From positions 248,001 through 312,000 of the forward strand of contig NZ_JACGZW010000009.1 in NCBI RefSeq assembly GCF_014145675.1: a stretch of DNA of 64,000 bases. The letters run 5' to 3'. The notes under the pieces were generated by a model. The model saw nothing but the letters and a program-made list of their open reading frames with translations, had not been told where the DNA came from and ran no database searches. Position 1 is the stretch's first letter, and each line of letters begins with the position of its first letter. Positions 55,764 to 63,722 of the stretch are shown one piece after another. The position numbers were made by a program, and so were the translations under genes. This DNA comes from Amycolatopsis dendrobii. Its GTDB lineage: Bacteria; Actinomycetota; Actinomycetes; Mycobacteriales; Pseudonocardiaceae.

Positions 55764-55802
55764 GTGTTTGTGCCGGTTCTAACCGGCACAAACACTCACG
55801 AC
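55757..55802. terminator. 46-bp-family palindrome, copy 4 (perfect)
   Basis: Perfect 22-nt arms (GTCGTGAGTG, TTTGTGCC, GGTT) with centre CT, overlapping the HNH gene's stop codon. It lies between two genes on the same strand and ends 20 bases before the next ATG. The clearest member of the family. Confidence 0.75.
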
Positions 55803-55821
55803 CCATGACAAGCTGGGCCGC

Positions 55822-56475
55822 ATGGCGACTTTCGCACTGATCCACGGGGGCGGCGGCAGCGGCTGGGACTGGCACCTGGTCGCCGCGCGGCTCAAGGCGG
55901 CCGGCCACGAGGCCGTGGCCCCGGACCTGCCGATCGAGAACCCGCGGGCCACGTTGGCCGAGTTCACCGACACCGTGGTGGCGGCGATCGGCGACGCACA
56001 GGACGTCGTCGTGGTCGGCCATTCCTACGGCGGGTTCACCGCGCCGCTCGTGGCGGAGCGGGTCGGCGCGCGGCTGCTCGTGTTCGTCGCCGGGATGGTG
56101 CCCGCGCCCGGGGAGGCTCCAGGGGAGTGGTGGGGCAACGTCGGCTTCGAATCGGCCGAGGGGCTGAGTGCCACCGAGCAGTTCATGGCGGACGTTCCGG
56201 CTGAGCTGGCTGAGGAGAACGAGCGCCGTGGCCGCGAACCGAACAGCGCCGAGTACAGCGTGCCGTGGCCGGGTGAGCGGTTGCCGGACATGCCGACGAA
56301 GGTCCTGCTGTTCCGGGACGACCGGTTCTTCGCCGCGGATCTGCTGCGCCGGGTCGCGCGGGAGCGGCTGGGGGTGGACGCGGACGAGATGGCCGGGTCG
56401 CATCTCGCGCTGCTGAGCCGTCCGGACGAATTGGCTGACCGCCTAATGGCGTATTACGCGACGGTGGCTGGCTGA
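55822..56475 (+). CDS. alpha/beta hydrolase
   Basis: 217-residue small alpha/beta hydrolase. The oxyanion motif ALIHGGGGSGWDWHLV, the nucleophile elbow VVVVGHSYGGFTAPL (Ser), and the His in GSHLALLSRPDELAD. An Asp upstream of the His (LLFRDDRFF) would complete the triad. Resembles esterase/C-C hydrolase-like members such as salicylate-type esterases (EstD/PaaI-like), but substrate is unknown. It begins 20 bases past the palindrome. Confidence 0.88.
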   Translation: MATFALIHGGGGSGWDWHLVAARLKAAGHEAVAPDLPIENPRATLAEFTDTVVAAIGDAQDVVVVGHSYGGFTAPLVAERVGARLLVFVAGMVPAPGEAPGEWWGNVGFESAEGLSATEQFMADVPAELAEENERRGREPNSAEYSVPWPGERLPDMPTKVLLFRDDRFFAADLLRRVARERLGVDADEMAGSHLALLSRPDELADRLMAYYATVAG

Positions 56476-56561
56476 CCAGGCGCTGTCCCAGTTGCGACAT
56501 GTCACAACCGCGACACCGCGAGCTAGTGACGTGAACCCCGGCTCGCCCCGAATCTTGTGCG

Positions 56562-59500
56562 ATGACGTGGAGATCACGAGCCATCACTCTCGGCTGCACG
56601 GGCGCACTGGTCGCGGCACTCGGCCACGCGGCACCCGCGGCCGCCGAGCCCGCGAGCGGTTCACCGGCGCCTGGTCCCGGTGAGCGGCACACGGTCACCT
56701 TGCTCACCGGTGACGTCGTGCAAGTCGAAAGCGTCCAAGGCGGCAGGCAGATCGCGACGGTCCGGCCGGGCAAGGGGCGGGAGAACATCCGCTTCACCCA
56801 GTCCGAAGTGGACGGAAAGCTGCAGGTCATCCCGGCCGACGCGGTGTCGCTCGTGGCGGATGACCGCCTCGACAAAGCCCTGTTCAACGTCACCGACCTG
56901 ATCGCGCAGGGCTACGCCGACGAGTCGAGCCCCACGGTGCCGATGATCGCGCACTACGCGAAGGGTGTCTCGATCGCGTCCGCGCCGGCGCTCGCCGCCA
57001 CCACGCAGGGCGCTGAACTGCCCAGCGTGAACGGCCGCGCGGTGCGGGAGGACAAGAAGCGCGCTGGCGAGTTCTGGCAGTCCTTCACCGGTCCGCACGC
57101 GGCTTCCGGTGCGGTGGAACGGATTACGCTGGACCGCAAGGTGCACGCGTCGCTCGACCGCAGTGTCCCGCAGATCGGGGCGCCGGAGGCGTGGGCGGCC
57201 GGATTCGACGGATCCGGTGTCGCGGTGGCCGTGCTCGACACCGGCTACGACCCCAACCACCCGGACCTCGCGGGCAAGGTCGCCAAGTCGGCCAACTTCT
57301 CGACCAGCCCGGACGTCGTCGACCGGTTCGGCCACGGCACGCACGTCGCGGCGACCATCGCGGGCAGCGGCGCGGCTGCGGGCGGCACGCGCAAGGGCGC
57401 GGCTCCCGGCGCGAAGCTGTACGTCGGCAAGGTGCTCGGCGACGACGGCACGGCCTCGTCTTCCGAAGTCCTGCAAGGGATGGAGTGGGCCGCGAACTCC
57501 GGTGCCAAGGTCATCAACATGAGCCTCGGCGGCGGCGCGACCGACGGCACCGACGACCTCAGCGTCGGCCTCAACGAACTCACCGCCCGCACGGGCGCGC
57601 TGTTCGTGGTCGCCGCGGGCAACGACGGCCAGAACGGCGCGTCGACCATCGGCACGCCGGGCACCGCGGACTCCGCGCTGACTGTCGGCGCGGTGGACCG
57701 CAAGGACGAACTGGCACCGTTCTCCAGCATGGGGCCGCGTCTCGGAGACCAGGCCGTGAAGCCGGACATCACCGCGCCTGGCGTGGGAATCGTCGCGGCG
57801 CGTGCGGCAGGCACTTCGCTCGGCGAGGTGGTGGACCAGTACTACACCGCGGCGTCCGGCACGTCGATGGCTACTCCGCATGTCGCTGGTGCGGCGGCGA
57901 TCCTGGCGCAGCGGTATCCACAATGGACTGCTCAGCAGCTCAAGGACGGTTTGGCCAGTACGTCGAAGCCTTCGGCGGGACTGAACGCGTTCCAGCAGGG
58001 CGGCGGACGAGTGGACGTCGCGGCCGCGGCGGTGCACCCCGGTGTCTTCGCGACCGGTACGCTGAACCTCGGCCCGGTCACCAACGACAGCGGTCCGGTG
58101 CGCAAGGAAATCACCTACACCAACACGACTTCCGCGCCGGTCACCATCACCCCGAAGCTTGACCTGCGCCGTGGTGACGGTGGCACGCCGGGCGACGCGG
58201 TGAGGCTCGACAAGTCCACTGTGGAGGTTCCGGCCAACGGGACCGCGACGGTGGTGATCACCGTCGATTCGGCCGCGCTGGTGCCCGGCAACTACACCGG
58301 CAGCGTTCTCGTCGGCGCGGTGCACACGACGGTCGGCCTGGTGAAGGAGCCGCCGAAGCACAAGGTGTCCATCAGCGGCATCGGGCGCGACGGCAAGGCG
58401 TACCCGATGGATCTCCAACTCTTCGGCGACGACATGCGGTACGACATCGTCCGGACCATCCAGAGCGACCATCCGTTCGTCACCGAACTTCCCGAGGGCA
58501 CCTACTACGCACGCGGGATGTTCCACACCGGACTCGCGCCGGACGAGGAACTCGCGATCGTGCTCAACCCCGAGTTCTCCATCACCAAGGACACGAACCT
58601 GGTGCTGGACGCGCGGAACGCGATCCCGGTGCAGATCAAGACGCCGCGGCCGTCGACGCTGGAAAACATCATCAGCAGCTACGCGCACCGCGAATTCGGC
58701 TCGCGCAAGATCTCGAACTACGTCATGGAATTCCCCGGCGTGCGGCACATCTACGTGACGCCGACGCAGAAGGTGAAGAACGGAACGTTCGAATTCGGCA
58801 CCCGGTGGCAGCTCACCGCGCCGATGCTGACCGCGACCACGTTGCCGTGGGTCGGGGTCAAGACCGAACTGTTCTACTATGCGTTGTCTCCGGCGATTTC
58901 CGGGTTCAAGTGGCTCGGCGTCGTCCCGGTCGACGGCGACAAACCAGAGCAATTCGCCAAGGCGCGCGGGAAAATCGCACTGGTGACCCCCGCGAAGGAC
59001 GGCACCAATCCGGATGCCGCGGCCAAGCAGGCGGCCGCCGCGGGCGCCGCGATGGCGATGGTCGTCAGCCTTCCCGACGAGCACACGTACGCACACTGGC
59101 AGCCGCGCGGAAACCGCCTGCCGATTCCCACCGTGCGGATCACGAACGAACAGGGCATGAAACTGGCTGACCGCGCCAAATTCGGTTTCACGAGCCTGTT
59201 CCTCCAGGGCACGCCGGTGAGCCCGTACCTGTACGACATCATGCAGGTGACGCACGACCAGATCCCGCAGAAGATCGTCTACCAGGTCAGCGAACGCAAC
59301 AGCGCGACGGTCACCGCGAATTACCACGCGACCGGCAAGGACGAATGGCTTTCCGAACAGCGGTTCGGCTGGCGGCCGTGGGAAAAGACCGCGATCAACC
59401 AGTATCAGCGGTACGCGCACACCGGAACGGCCCGCGAGGAAATCGTTTCGACCGACGAGACGATCTGGCAGCACCGGGTGAACAACAAACTCAGCTGGGA

Positions 59501-60278
59501 CACGTTCCAGCCGCTGGCGGTCGGCATGCTCGAACAGCCGCACACGTTCAGCCCTGGCCAGCGAGCGACGGAGAACTGGTACGCCCCAGTGGTCCGCCCG
59601 GCGATCCCGCGCGGAGCCGGACTGGAAAACTCGCGCACCGGCGACACGTTCGCCTTCCGCATCCCGGAGTTCGCCGACCCGGAAACCTCGCACTACGCGT
59701 TCTCGGAAGCGGAATTGGGCGACGATCAACCGGACCAGGTGAGCGCGAAGCTTTACCAGGACGGAAAACTCGTCAAGGAAGGCCCGGTGGCGTGGGGCAA
59801 GTTCCCCGCTTCGGCGGGCCCGGCGAAGTACCGGCTCGACCTGTCGCTGACCAAGTCCACTCCGGACTGGGCCTACGGTACGCACACCGAAACGTCGTGG
59901 ACCTTCGGGTCGAAGCGGCCCGCCGAAGGCAAAACTGACCTGCTTCCGTTGCTGCAGGTGGATTACGGCGTGCAGACCGACCTGACGCAGAAGGCGCGCG
60001 CCGGGCGTTCGCTTCCGGTCGAGTTCACCGTCCGCAACCAGGACGGCATGGCCGCGCCGAAGAATCCGCAGCTGACCGTCGAAGTGTCCTATGACGACGG
60101 TCGCACATGGACGAAGGTCAAGCGGATGGACGGCATCGGCGGCGGCCGCTTCCGCGCCGTGGTCGACCAGCCGCGGCTGGACCGCACCAACGGATTCGTC
60201 GCACTGCGCGTGCACGGCTCCGATGGTGACGGGAACGCGGTGCAGCAGACCGTGCTCCGCGCCTACGGGCTCTCCTGA
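56562..60278 (+). CDS. secreted S8 family subtilisin-like protease with PA domain
   Basis: 1238 residues. Signal peptide about 1-28, then a pro-region and the catalytic domain from about 210. The triad is complete: D226 (AVLDTGYDPNHPDL), H258 (GHGTHVA), S435 (GTSMATPHVAGAA), with oxyanion N354 (AAGNDG). Beta-rich domains follow, including a PA-like stretch (KIALVTPAKDGTNPDAAAKQAAAAGAAMAMVV, about 805-840). The C-terminal half is a large accessory region as in Streptomyces-type S8 proteases over 1000 aa. It ends at a perfect hairpin. Probably extracellular and nutritional. Confidence 0.93.
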   Translation: MTWRSRAITLGCTGALVAALGHAAPAAAEPASGSPAPGPGERHTVTLLTGDVVQVESVQGGRQIATVRPGKGRENIRFTQSEVDGKLQVIPADAVSLVADDRLDKALFNVTDLIAQGYADESSPTVPMIAHYAKGVSIASAPALAATTQGAELPSVNGRAVREDKKRAGEFWQSFTGPHAASGAVERITLDRKVHASLDRSVPQIGAPEAWAAGFDGSGVAVAVLDTGYDPNHPDLAGKVAKSANFSTSPDVVDRFGHGTHVAATIAGSGAAAGGTRKGAAPGAKLYVGKVLGDDGTASSSEVLQGMEWAANSGAKVINMSLGGGATDGTDDLSVGLNELTARTGALFVVAAGNDGQNGASTIGTPGTADSALTVGAVDRKDELAPFSSMGPRLGDQAVKPDITAPGVGIVAARAAGTSLGEVVDQYYTAASGTSMATPHVAGAAAILAQRYPQWTAQQLKDGLASTSKPSAGLNAFQQGGGRVDVAAAAVHPGVFATGTLNLGPVTNDSGPVRKEITYTNTTSAPVTITPKLDLRRGDGGTPGDAVRLDKSTVEVPANGTATVVITVDSAALVPGNYTGSVLVGAVHTTVGLVKEPPKHKVSISGIGRDGKAYPMDLQLFGDDMRYDIVRTIQSDHPFVTELPEGTYYARGMFHTGLAPDEELAIVLNPEFSITKDTNLVLDARNAIPVQIKTPRPSTLENIISSYAHREFGSRKISNYVMEFPGVRHIYVTPTQKVKNGTFEFGTRWQLTAPMLTATTLPWVGVKTELFYYALSPAISGFKWLGVVPVDGDKPEQFAKARGKIALVTPAKDGTNPDAAAKQAAAAGAAMAMVVSLPDEHTYAHWQPRGNRLPIPTVRITNEQGMKLADRAKFGFTSLFLQGTPVSPYLYDIMQVTHDQIPQKIVYQVSERNSATVTANYHATGKDEWLSEQRFGWRPWEKTAINQYQRYAHTGTAREEIVSTDETIWQHRVNNKLSWDTFQPLAVGMLEQPHTFSPGQRATENWYAPVVRPAIPRGAGLENSRTGDTFAFRIPEFADPETSHYAFSEAELGDDQPDQVSAKLYQDGKLVKEGPVAWGKFPASAGPAKYRLDLSLTKSTPDWAYGTHTETSWTFGSKRPAEGKTDLLPLLQVDYGVQTDLTQKARAGRSLPVEFTVRNQDGMAAPKNPQLTVEVSYDDGRTWTKVKRMDGIGGGRFRAVVDQPRLDRTNGFVALRVHGSDGDGNAVQQTVLRAYGLS

Positions 60279-60284
60279 GAAAGA

Positions 60285-60320
60285 GGCAGCCGGATAACCC
60301 CTCGCGGTTATCCGGCTGCC
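60285..60320. terminator. perfect 15-bp hairpin terminator
   Basis: GGCAGCCGGATAACC and GGTTATCCGGCTGCC with a 6-nt loop CCTCGC. It starts 6 bases after the protease stop, and its right arm lies in the end of the convergent regulator gene (stop at 60308). Confidence 0.85.
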
Positions 60321-61309
60321 GCGGGCTCGTCGAGCCAGCCCTGCCTGCTGACCTCCCACGCCAGCTGCATCCGGGTCTGCACGTTCATCCGGGACATCAG
60401 GTCGTGGATCCGCCGCTGCACGGTCCGCTGGCTCACCGCGAGCCGCGTCGCGATCGCCTTGTCGGTGACCCCCGCGACCAGCAGCGACAACAGGTGCAGC
60501 TCGTCCCGGTCCGGACCGGCGCCGCCGGGAGCGTCCTGCGGGGTCCCGTCCGCGCGCAGCGGCCAGGCGCGTTCCCAATAGCTTTCGAACAACGCGATCA
60601 ACGCGGCCAGCAGGCTGCTCTCGCGGATCAACGCGGCGGTCGGCTCGCCGGAGCCGTCGAGATTCTGCACCAACGGGCACAACGCGATGGTGCCGTCGGC
60701 GATCGCCAGCCGCACCGGAACCACGGTCGACGACCGCGCCTCCTCGCCGTGCCGGATCCCGTGCGCGACGTTCTCGATCATGCCGGGCTCTTCCAGCATC
60801 GCCCGCTCGTAGACGACCCGGTACCGCACGCCGCGGGCGAGCGCGTCGTACTCGTCGGCGTTCTCGCCGGACGCCATCGCGATGTGCCCGGCCCGGCAGA
60901 ACCACAGCAACTCGTGCCGGGCGCCGACCTGGATGTTGGTCAGCTGCTGCCGGATCGCCGCACTGCCGGTGATCACCTCGACCAGCTGTGTCGCGTCCCG
61001 CCGTCGCGCGCCGCCGCGGTACTCCTCGGCCATCCGGCTCACCGCGGTGCGCGCCCATTCCAGCGATTCCTGCCCGCGCATCAGCAACGGCCCGAACGCG
61101 ACGTCCGGTGGCGACGGCGCGTACTTCGGCTCGTCCCCGGCGACCAGGCTGACCAGCCCCTTGGCGTGCAGCGAACGCAGGATCGCCGACACCTGCGCCG
61201 CGCTCAGCCCCAGCTGCTCGGCCACCTGCCGCGGTCCGGCGTCGAACATCCCCACGAGGAGCCGGTAGACCCGCTCCTCGTCCCCAGTCACCCCGATTGC
61301 GTCCAGCAT
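60308..61309 (-). CDS. TrmB/LuxR-type regulator
   Basis: 333 residues from ATG 61309 (MLDAIGVTGDEERVYRLLVG); the frame extends 14 codons upstream. The N-terminal TrmB-like winged helix (DEERVYRLLVGMFDAGPRQVAEQLGLSAAQVSAILRSLHAKGLV) is joined by a middle sensor region to a C-terminal LuxR helix-turn-helix (LSLLVAGVTDKAIATRLAVSQRTVQRRIHDLMSRMNVQTRMQLAW). This two-DNA-domain plan is common in Streptomyces and Amycolatopsis. It is convergent with the S8 protease. Target and ligand unknown. Confidence 0.88.
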   Translation of the reverse strand: MLDAIGVTGDEERVYRLLVGMFDAGPRQVAEQLGLSAAQVSAILRSLHAKGLVSLVAGDEPKYAPSPPDVAFGPLLMRGQESLEWARTAVSRMAEEYRGGARRRDATQLVEVITGSAAIRQQLTNIQVGARHELLWFCRAGHIAMASGENADEYDALARGVRYRVVYERAMLEEPGMIENVAHGIRHGEEARSSTVVPVRLAIADGTIALCPLVQNLDGSGEPTAALIRESSLLAALIALFESYWERAWPLRADGTPQDAPGGAGPDRDELHLLSLLVAGVTDKAIATRLAVSQRTVQRRIHDLMSRMNVQTRMQLAWEVSRQGWLDEPAAAG

Positions 61310-61433
61310 CCGGCGAGCGTAAGGCACCGGCAACGGGAGCGAACGAGACAAAACCGGACAGCGCCCGCCGGGGACCAGTCCCGGCGAACCGGACTACAAC
61401 CGGGCCTCGCACCCCCGATCAGGAGGCTCGACG

Positions 61434-61952
61434 ATGACCGGCGATCCCCGCCCCGACCCGTTCCCCGGCCCGGATGACCAGGCTTTCCCGGCAAGATCGC
61501 GCAAGCCGCTGGCCCGCCGTCCGGCGTGGTGGATCGGGTTGGCGTCCGCCGCCTTCTTCGTCACCGGGATCGTGTTCTTCCTGCTGCCGGTGACTGCCCT
61601 TTATTACCTCGACGACGCCGGGAACCCGACCGACGTCCGGGCGATCTACGGCACCCGAAGCGATCAGATGCTGGGACTCCCCGCGAATATGTTCGGCCGG
61701 GGCGACCCGCCGACGGACACCACGAGCGTCCGGATCGGCTGCGGCACGGCGCTCAGCACTCCGGAAAGCTGGCTGATCACCGAGGCACACGGAGCGGAAG
61801 GCTGCTCGGCGGCCGAGCGGCCACGCATGATCATCGGCTGGCTCGGCGTGGGACTGGGGATGCTCGGCGCGGCCGGGCTCGTGGTGGGCGGCCGCCGTCA
61901 GCCGAGGCCGAACGCCGCCCAGACGCACTTCCCGTTTTCGGCCGGGTCGTAG
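61434..61952 (+). CDS. hypothetical two-helix membrane protein
   Basis: Not recognised. 172 residues: a charged cytoplasmic N-terminus (about 1-33), helix one about 34-54 (WWIGLASAAFFVTGIVFFLLPV), an outer loop of 80 residues with two Cys (RIGCGTAL, AEGCSAAE) that could form a disulphide, and helix two near 132-150 (MIIGWLGVGLGMLGAAGLVVGG). The last 55 bases overlap the convergent anti-sigma gene. GGAGG precedes the ATG. Confidence 0.7.
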   Translation: MTGDPRPDPFPGPDDQAFPARSRKPLARRPAWWIGLASAAFFVTGIVFFLLPVTALYYLDDAGNPTDVRAIYGTRSDQMLGLPANMFGRGDPPTDTTSVRIGCGTALSTPESWLITEAHGAEGCSAAERPRMIIGWLGVGLGMLGAAGLVVGGRRQPRPNAAQTHFPFSAGS

Positions 61953-62317
61953 CCCCAGCGGCGGGAAAGCGCACGCACCAGCTGAAGCCCCCGGCTGCGC
62001 GCCGCGGACGGGGCGACCGGTTCTTTCAGCTGCGGAATGGAGGCAGAGGTGTCGAAGACCCGCACCATCAGTTCGCCGTGCTCGAGCCGGAGCTCCAGCC
62101 GGTCCGGCCGGTCGCCGTGCTCGAAGGCGTTGGTGACCAGCTCGGAGGTCGCCAGCAGCACGTCGTCGCGCACCTGGGCGGGAACGTCGAGCTGGGCGAG
62201 CGCGGCGCGAACCTGGGCTCGCGCGATGGCGGGCGCGGTGACGTCGTCCGGAAGCTCCAGCAGCACGGTGGCGGCAGTCGCCCCGGTGCTCCTGGTCGGC
62301 ATCCTCGACGTCGTCAT
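61898..62317 (-). CDS. RsbW-type ATP-binding anti-sigma regulatory factor
   Basis: 139 residues from ATG 62317. Single HATPase_c domain of the RsbW/SpoIIAB kind: VRAALAQLDVPAQVRDDVLLATSELVTNAFEHGDRPDRLELRLEHGELMVRVFDTSAS with the N-box TSELVTNAFEHG, and the C-terminal SRGLQLVRALSRRWGYDPAENGKCVWAAFGLG. It belongs to the broad family of actinobacterial ATP-binding regulators. It lies 64 bases downstream of sigF on the same strand and may add a second input to the sigma F module. Confidence 0.9.
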   Translation of the reverse strand: MTTSRMPTRSTGATAATVLLELPDDVTAPAIARAQVRAALAQLDVPAQVRDDVLLATSELVTNAFEHGDRPDRLELRLEHGELMVRVFDTSASIPQLKEPVAPSAARSRGLQLVRALSRRWGYDPAENGKCVWAAFGLG

Positions 62318-62381
62318 GGCTTCTGCACCTCCCGGCCGCTGTGCTCGCATGTGGTGTTTACCCAACCCGGCCGAAAGCGAA

Positions 62382-63158
62382 TCAGGTGCCCTCGGTGATG
62401 TCAGTCTCGGCCAGTCCGGTACGGAGCTTTTTCAGCGTCGCCGCGAGCAGCCGCGACACCTGCATCTGGGAAACCCCGACGCGGCGCGCGATGTCCGACT
62501 GGCTCATCCCGGATCCGAACCGCAGCGCCACGATCTTGCGTTCGCGCTCGGGCAAACTGTCCAGCATCGGCCGCAGCGCCTCGCGCAGTTCCGCCTGGCC
62601 GAGGTTGGCGTCCGGCGCGCCGAAGCGCGTGTGCGCGGAGTTCTCCAGCAGGTTGTCCAGCGAGGCCCCGTACCGCCCTTGACCGGCCCGCAGGCCCTCG
62701 TAGACGTCCTCGATCGGCACGCCGAGATGCCGCGCGATCTCACTGGGCTTCGGCGCGCGCGAAAGCCGCACGGTCAGTTCCTCGCGGGCGGCCGAGATCG
62801 TCGCGTTGAGTTCCTTGAGCCGCCTCGGCACCCGGACCGACCAGCTGTTGTCGCGGAAGTGGTGGCGCAGTTCGCCGGAGATCGTCGGCACCGCGAAGGC
62901 CAGGAAATCGGTGCCCTGCTCGGGGTCGTAGCGGTCCACCGCGTGGATCAGGCCGACGGTCGCGATCTGCACGAGGTCGTCCATCGCCTCGTCGCGGTTG
63001 CGGAACTTCCGGGCGAGGTTGCGCGCCAGTTCGAGATGCTCGCGCACCAGCCGGTCCCGGATCTCCTCGCGGCGGGGCGCGTGCTCGGGCAGCTGCGTCA
63101 GCTCGTGGAACAGTGCTGCCACGTCGGTGGGCTTGTCGCCGCCGGCGGGGTTCGTCAC
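62382..63158 (-). CDS. sigF: RNA polymerase sigma factor of the SigF/SigB group
   Basis: 258 residues of a sigma B/F/G-type factor with regions 2, 3 and 4: LVREHLELARNLARKFRNRDEAMDDLVQIATVGLIHAVDRYDPEQGTDFLAFAVPTISGELRHHFRDNSW, RVPRRLKELN..., and LPERERKIVALRFGSGMSQSDIARRVGVSQMQVSRLLAATLKKLRTGLAE. Its ATG overlaps the rsbW stop by 4 bases (ATGA), the conserved usfX/rsbW-sigF coupling. It controls general stress and development in actinobacteria. A SigF-type promoter is visible upstream of rsbW, so the operon is probably self-activating. Confidence 0.95.
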   Translation of the reverse strand: MTNPAGGDKPTDVAALFHELTQLPEHAPRREEIRDRLVREHLELARNLARKFRNRDEAMDDLVQIATVGLIHAVDRYDPEQGTDFLAFAVPTISGELRHHFRDNSWSVRVPRRLKELNATISAAREELTVRLSRAPKPSEIARHLGVPIEDVYEGLRAGQGRYGASLDNLLENSAHTRFGAPDANLGQAELREALRPMLDSLPERERKIVALRFGSGMSQSDIARRVGVSQMQVSRLLAATLKKLRTGLAETDITEGT

Positions 63159-63571
63159 GAGCTGGCCGCCTCACTCTCCCGGACCAGTTGCACCCGGGAG
63201 AGGTACCGGCCGTTGGCCGGGGTCACGGTGCGCCGCGCGGAGGTCGCGAGCGCGGTCAGCAGCTGCCAGGACAGACCGGTCTCGTCGCCGTGGTCGGCGC
63301 GGTCGGAGACCACCGACACAGTGACCTCGATCCGGCCCTCCAGCCAGGAGAACACGCAGGTCAGCTTGCCGTCGGCGGCCGAGGGCAGCAGCATCGAACA
63401 GGCCTCGTCCACGGCCATCCGCAGATCCTCGACCGCGTCCAGGTCGAAGTCCTGGCGCATGGCGATGTCGGCGACGATGGTGCGCAGGGTGGGCACCACG
63501 TGCGGGATAGCCGCCGTCCGCACCTCGATGAGCTGTGCGTCCTCGCGCTCGAGCGGGGCGTTCTCCTCCAC
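63155..63571 (-). CDS. rsbW: RsbW anti-sigma factor of SigF
   Basis: 138 residues from GTG 63571, preceded by GAGAGGA; a longer frame (to 63724) would overlap the promoter region. The HATPase_c/RsbW domain has the N-box DLRMAVDEACSMLL and a C-terminal GLSWQLLTALATSARRTVTPANGRYLSRVQLVRE. In mycobacteria UsfX binds SigF and is released by anti-anti-sigma factors. No RsbV gene is next to it here. Operon with sigF. Confidence 0.92.
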   Translation of the reverse strand: MEENAPLEREDAQLIEVRTAAIPHVVPTLRTIVADIAMRQDFDLDAVEDLRMAVDEACSMLLPSAADGKLTCVFSWLEGRIEVTVSVVSDRADHGDETGLSWQLLTALATSARRTVTPANGRYLSRVQLVRESEAASS

Positions 63572-63624
63572 GTGCTGTCCTCTCTCCGGCGTGCCACGCC
63601 AGTCTTTCGTGCCCGATCTGCCAC

Positions 63625-63651
63625 ATGCCCGGGGGGTGAGCAAACCAAACC
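63625..63651 (-). promoter_or_regulatory. SigF-type promoter of rsbW-sigF
   Basis: On the minus strand: -35 GGTTT (63651-63647), 16-nt spacer, -10 GGGCAT (63630-63625). It matches the actinobacterial SigF consensus GTTT-N15/17-GGGTAT with one change. It lies 54 bases upstream of the rsbW GTG. The -35 abuts the one of the divergent promoter inside the palindrome AAACCCGGGTTT. Confidence 0.7.
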
Positions 63652-63653
63652 CG

Positions 63654-63680
63654 GGTTTGACCGCCGCGACCGGCGGGCAT
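63654..63680 (+). promoter_or_regulatory. SigF-type promoter of the WhiB gene
   Basis: On the plus strand: -35 GGTTT (63654-63658), 16-nt spacer, -10 GGGCAT (63675-63680), then 42 bases to the WhiB ATG. Spacer length and -10 are identical to those of the divergent promoter. Confidence 0.7.
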
Positions 63681-63722
63681 GTAGCCGTCGAGTGTGCTGA
63701 TCCCGGGAAAGGTGGGGACGAC

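Noticed and set aside
56661..61412. 1583-codon open frame on the minus strand
   Set aside because: It is antisense to the S8 protease and has the Arg/Val/Gly-heavy composition of a mirror frame in high-GC DNA; the plus-strand frame has a full catalytic triad.
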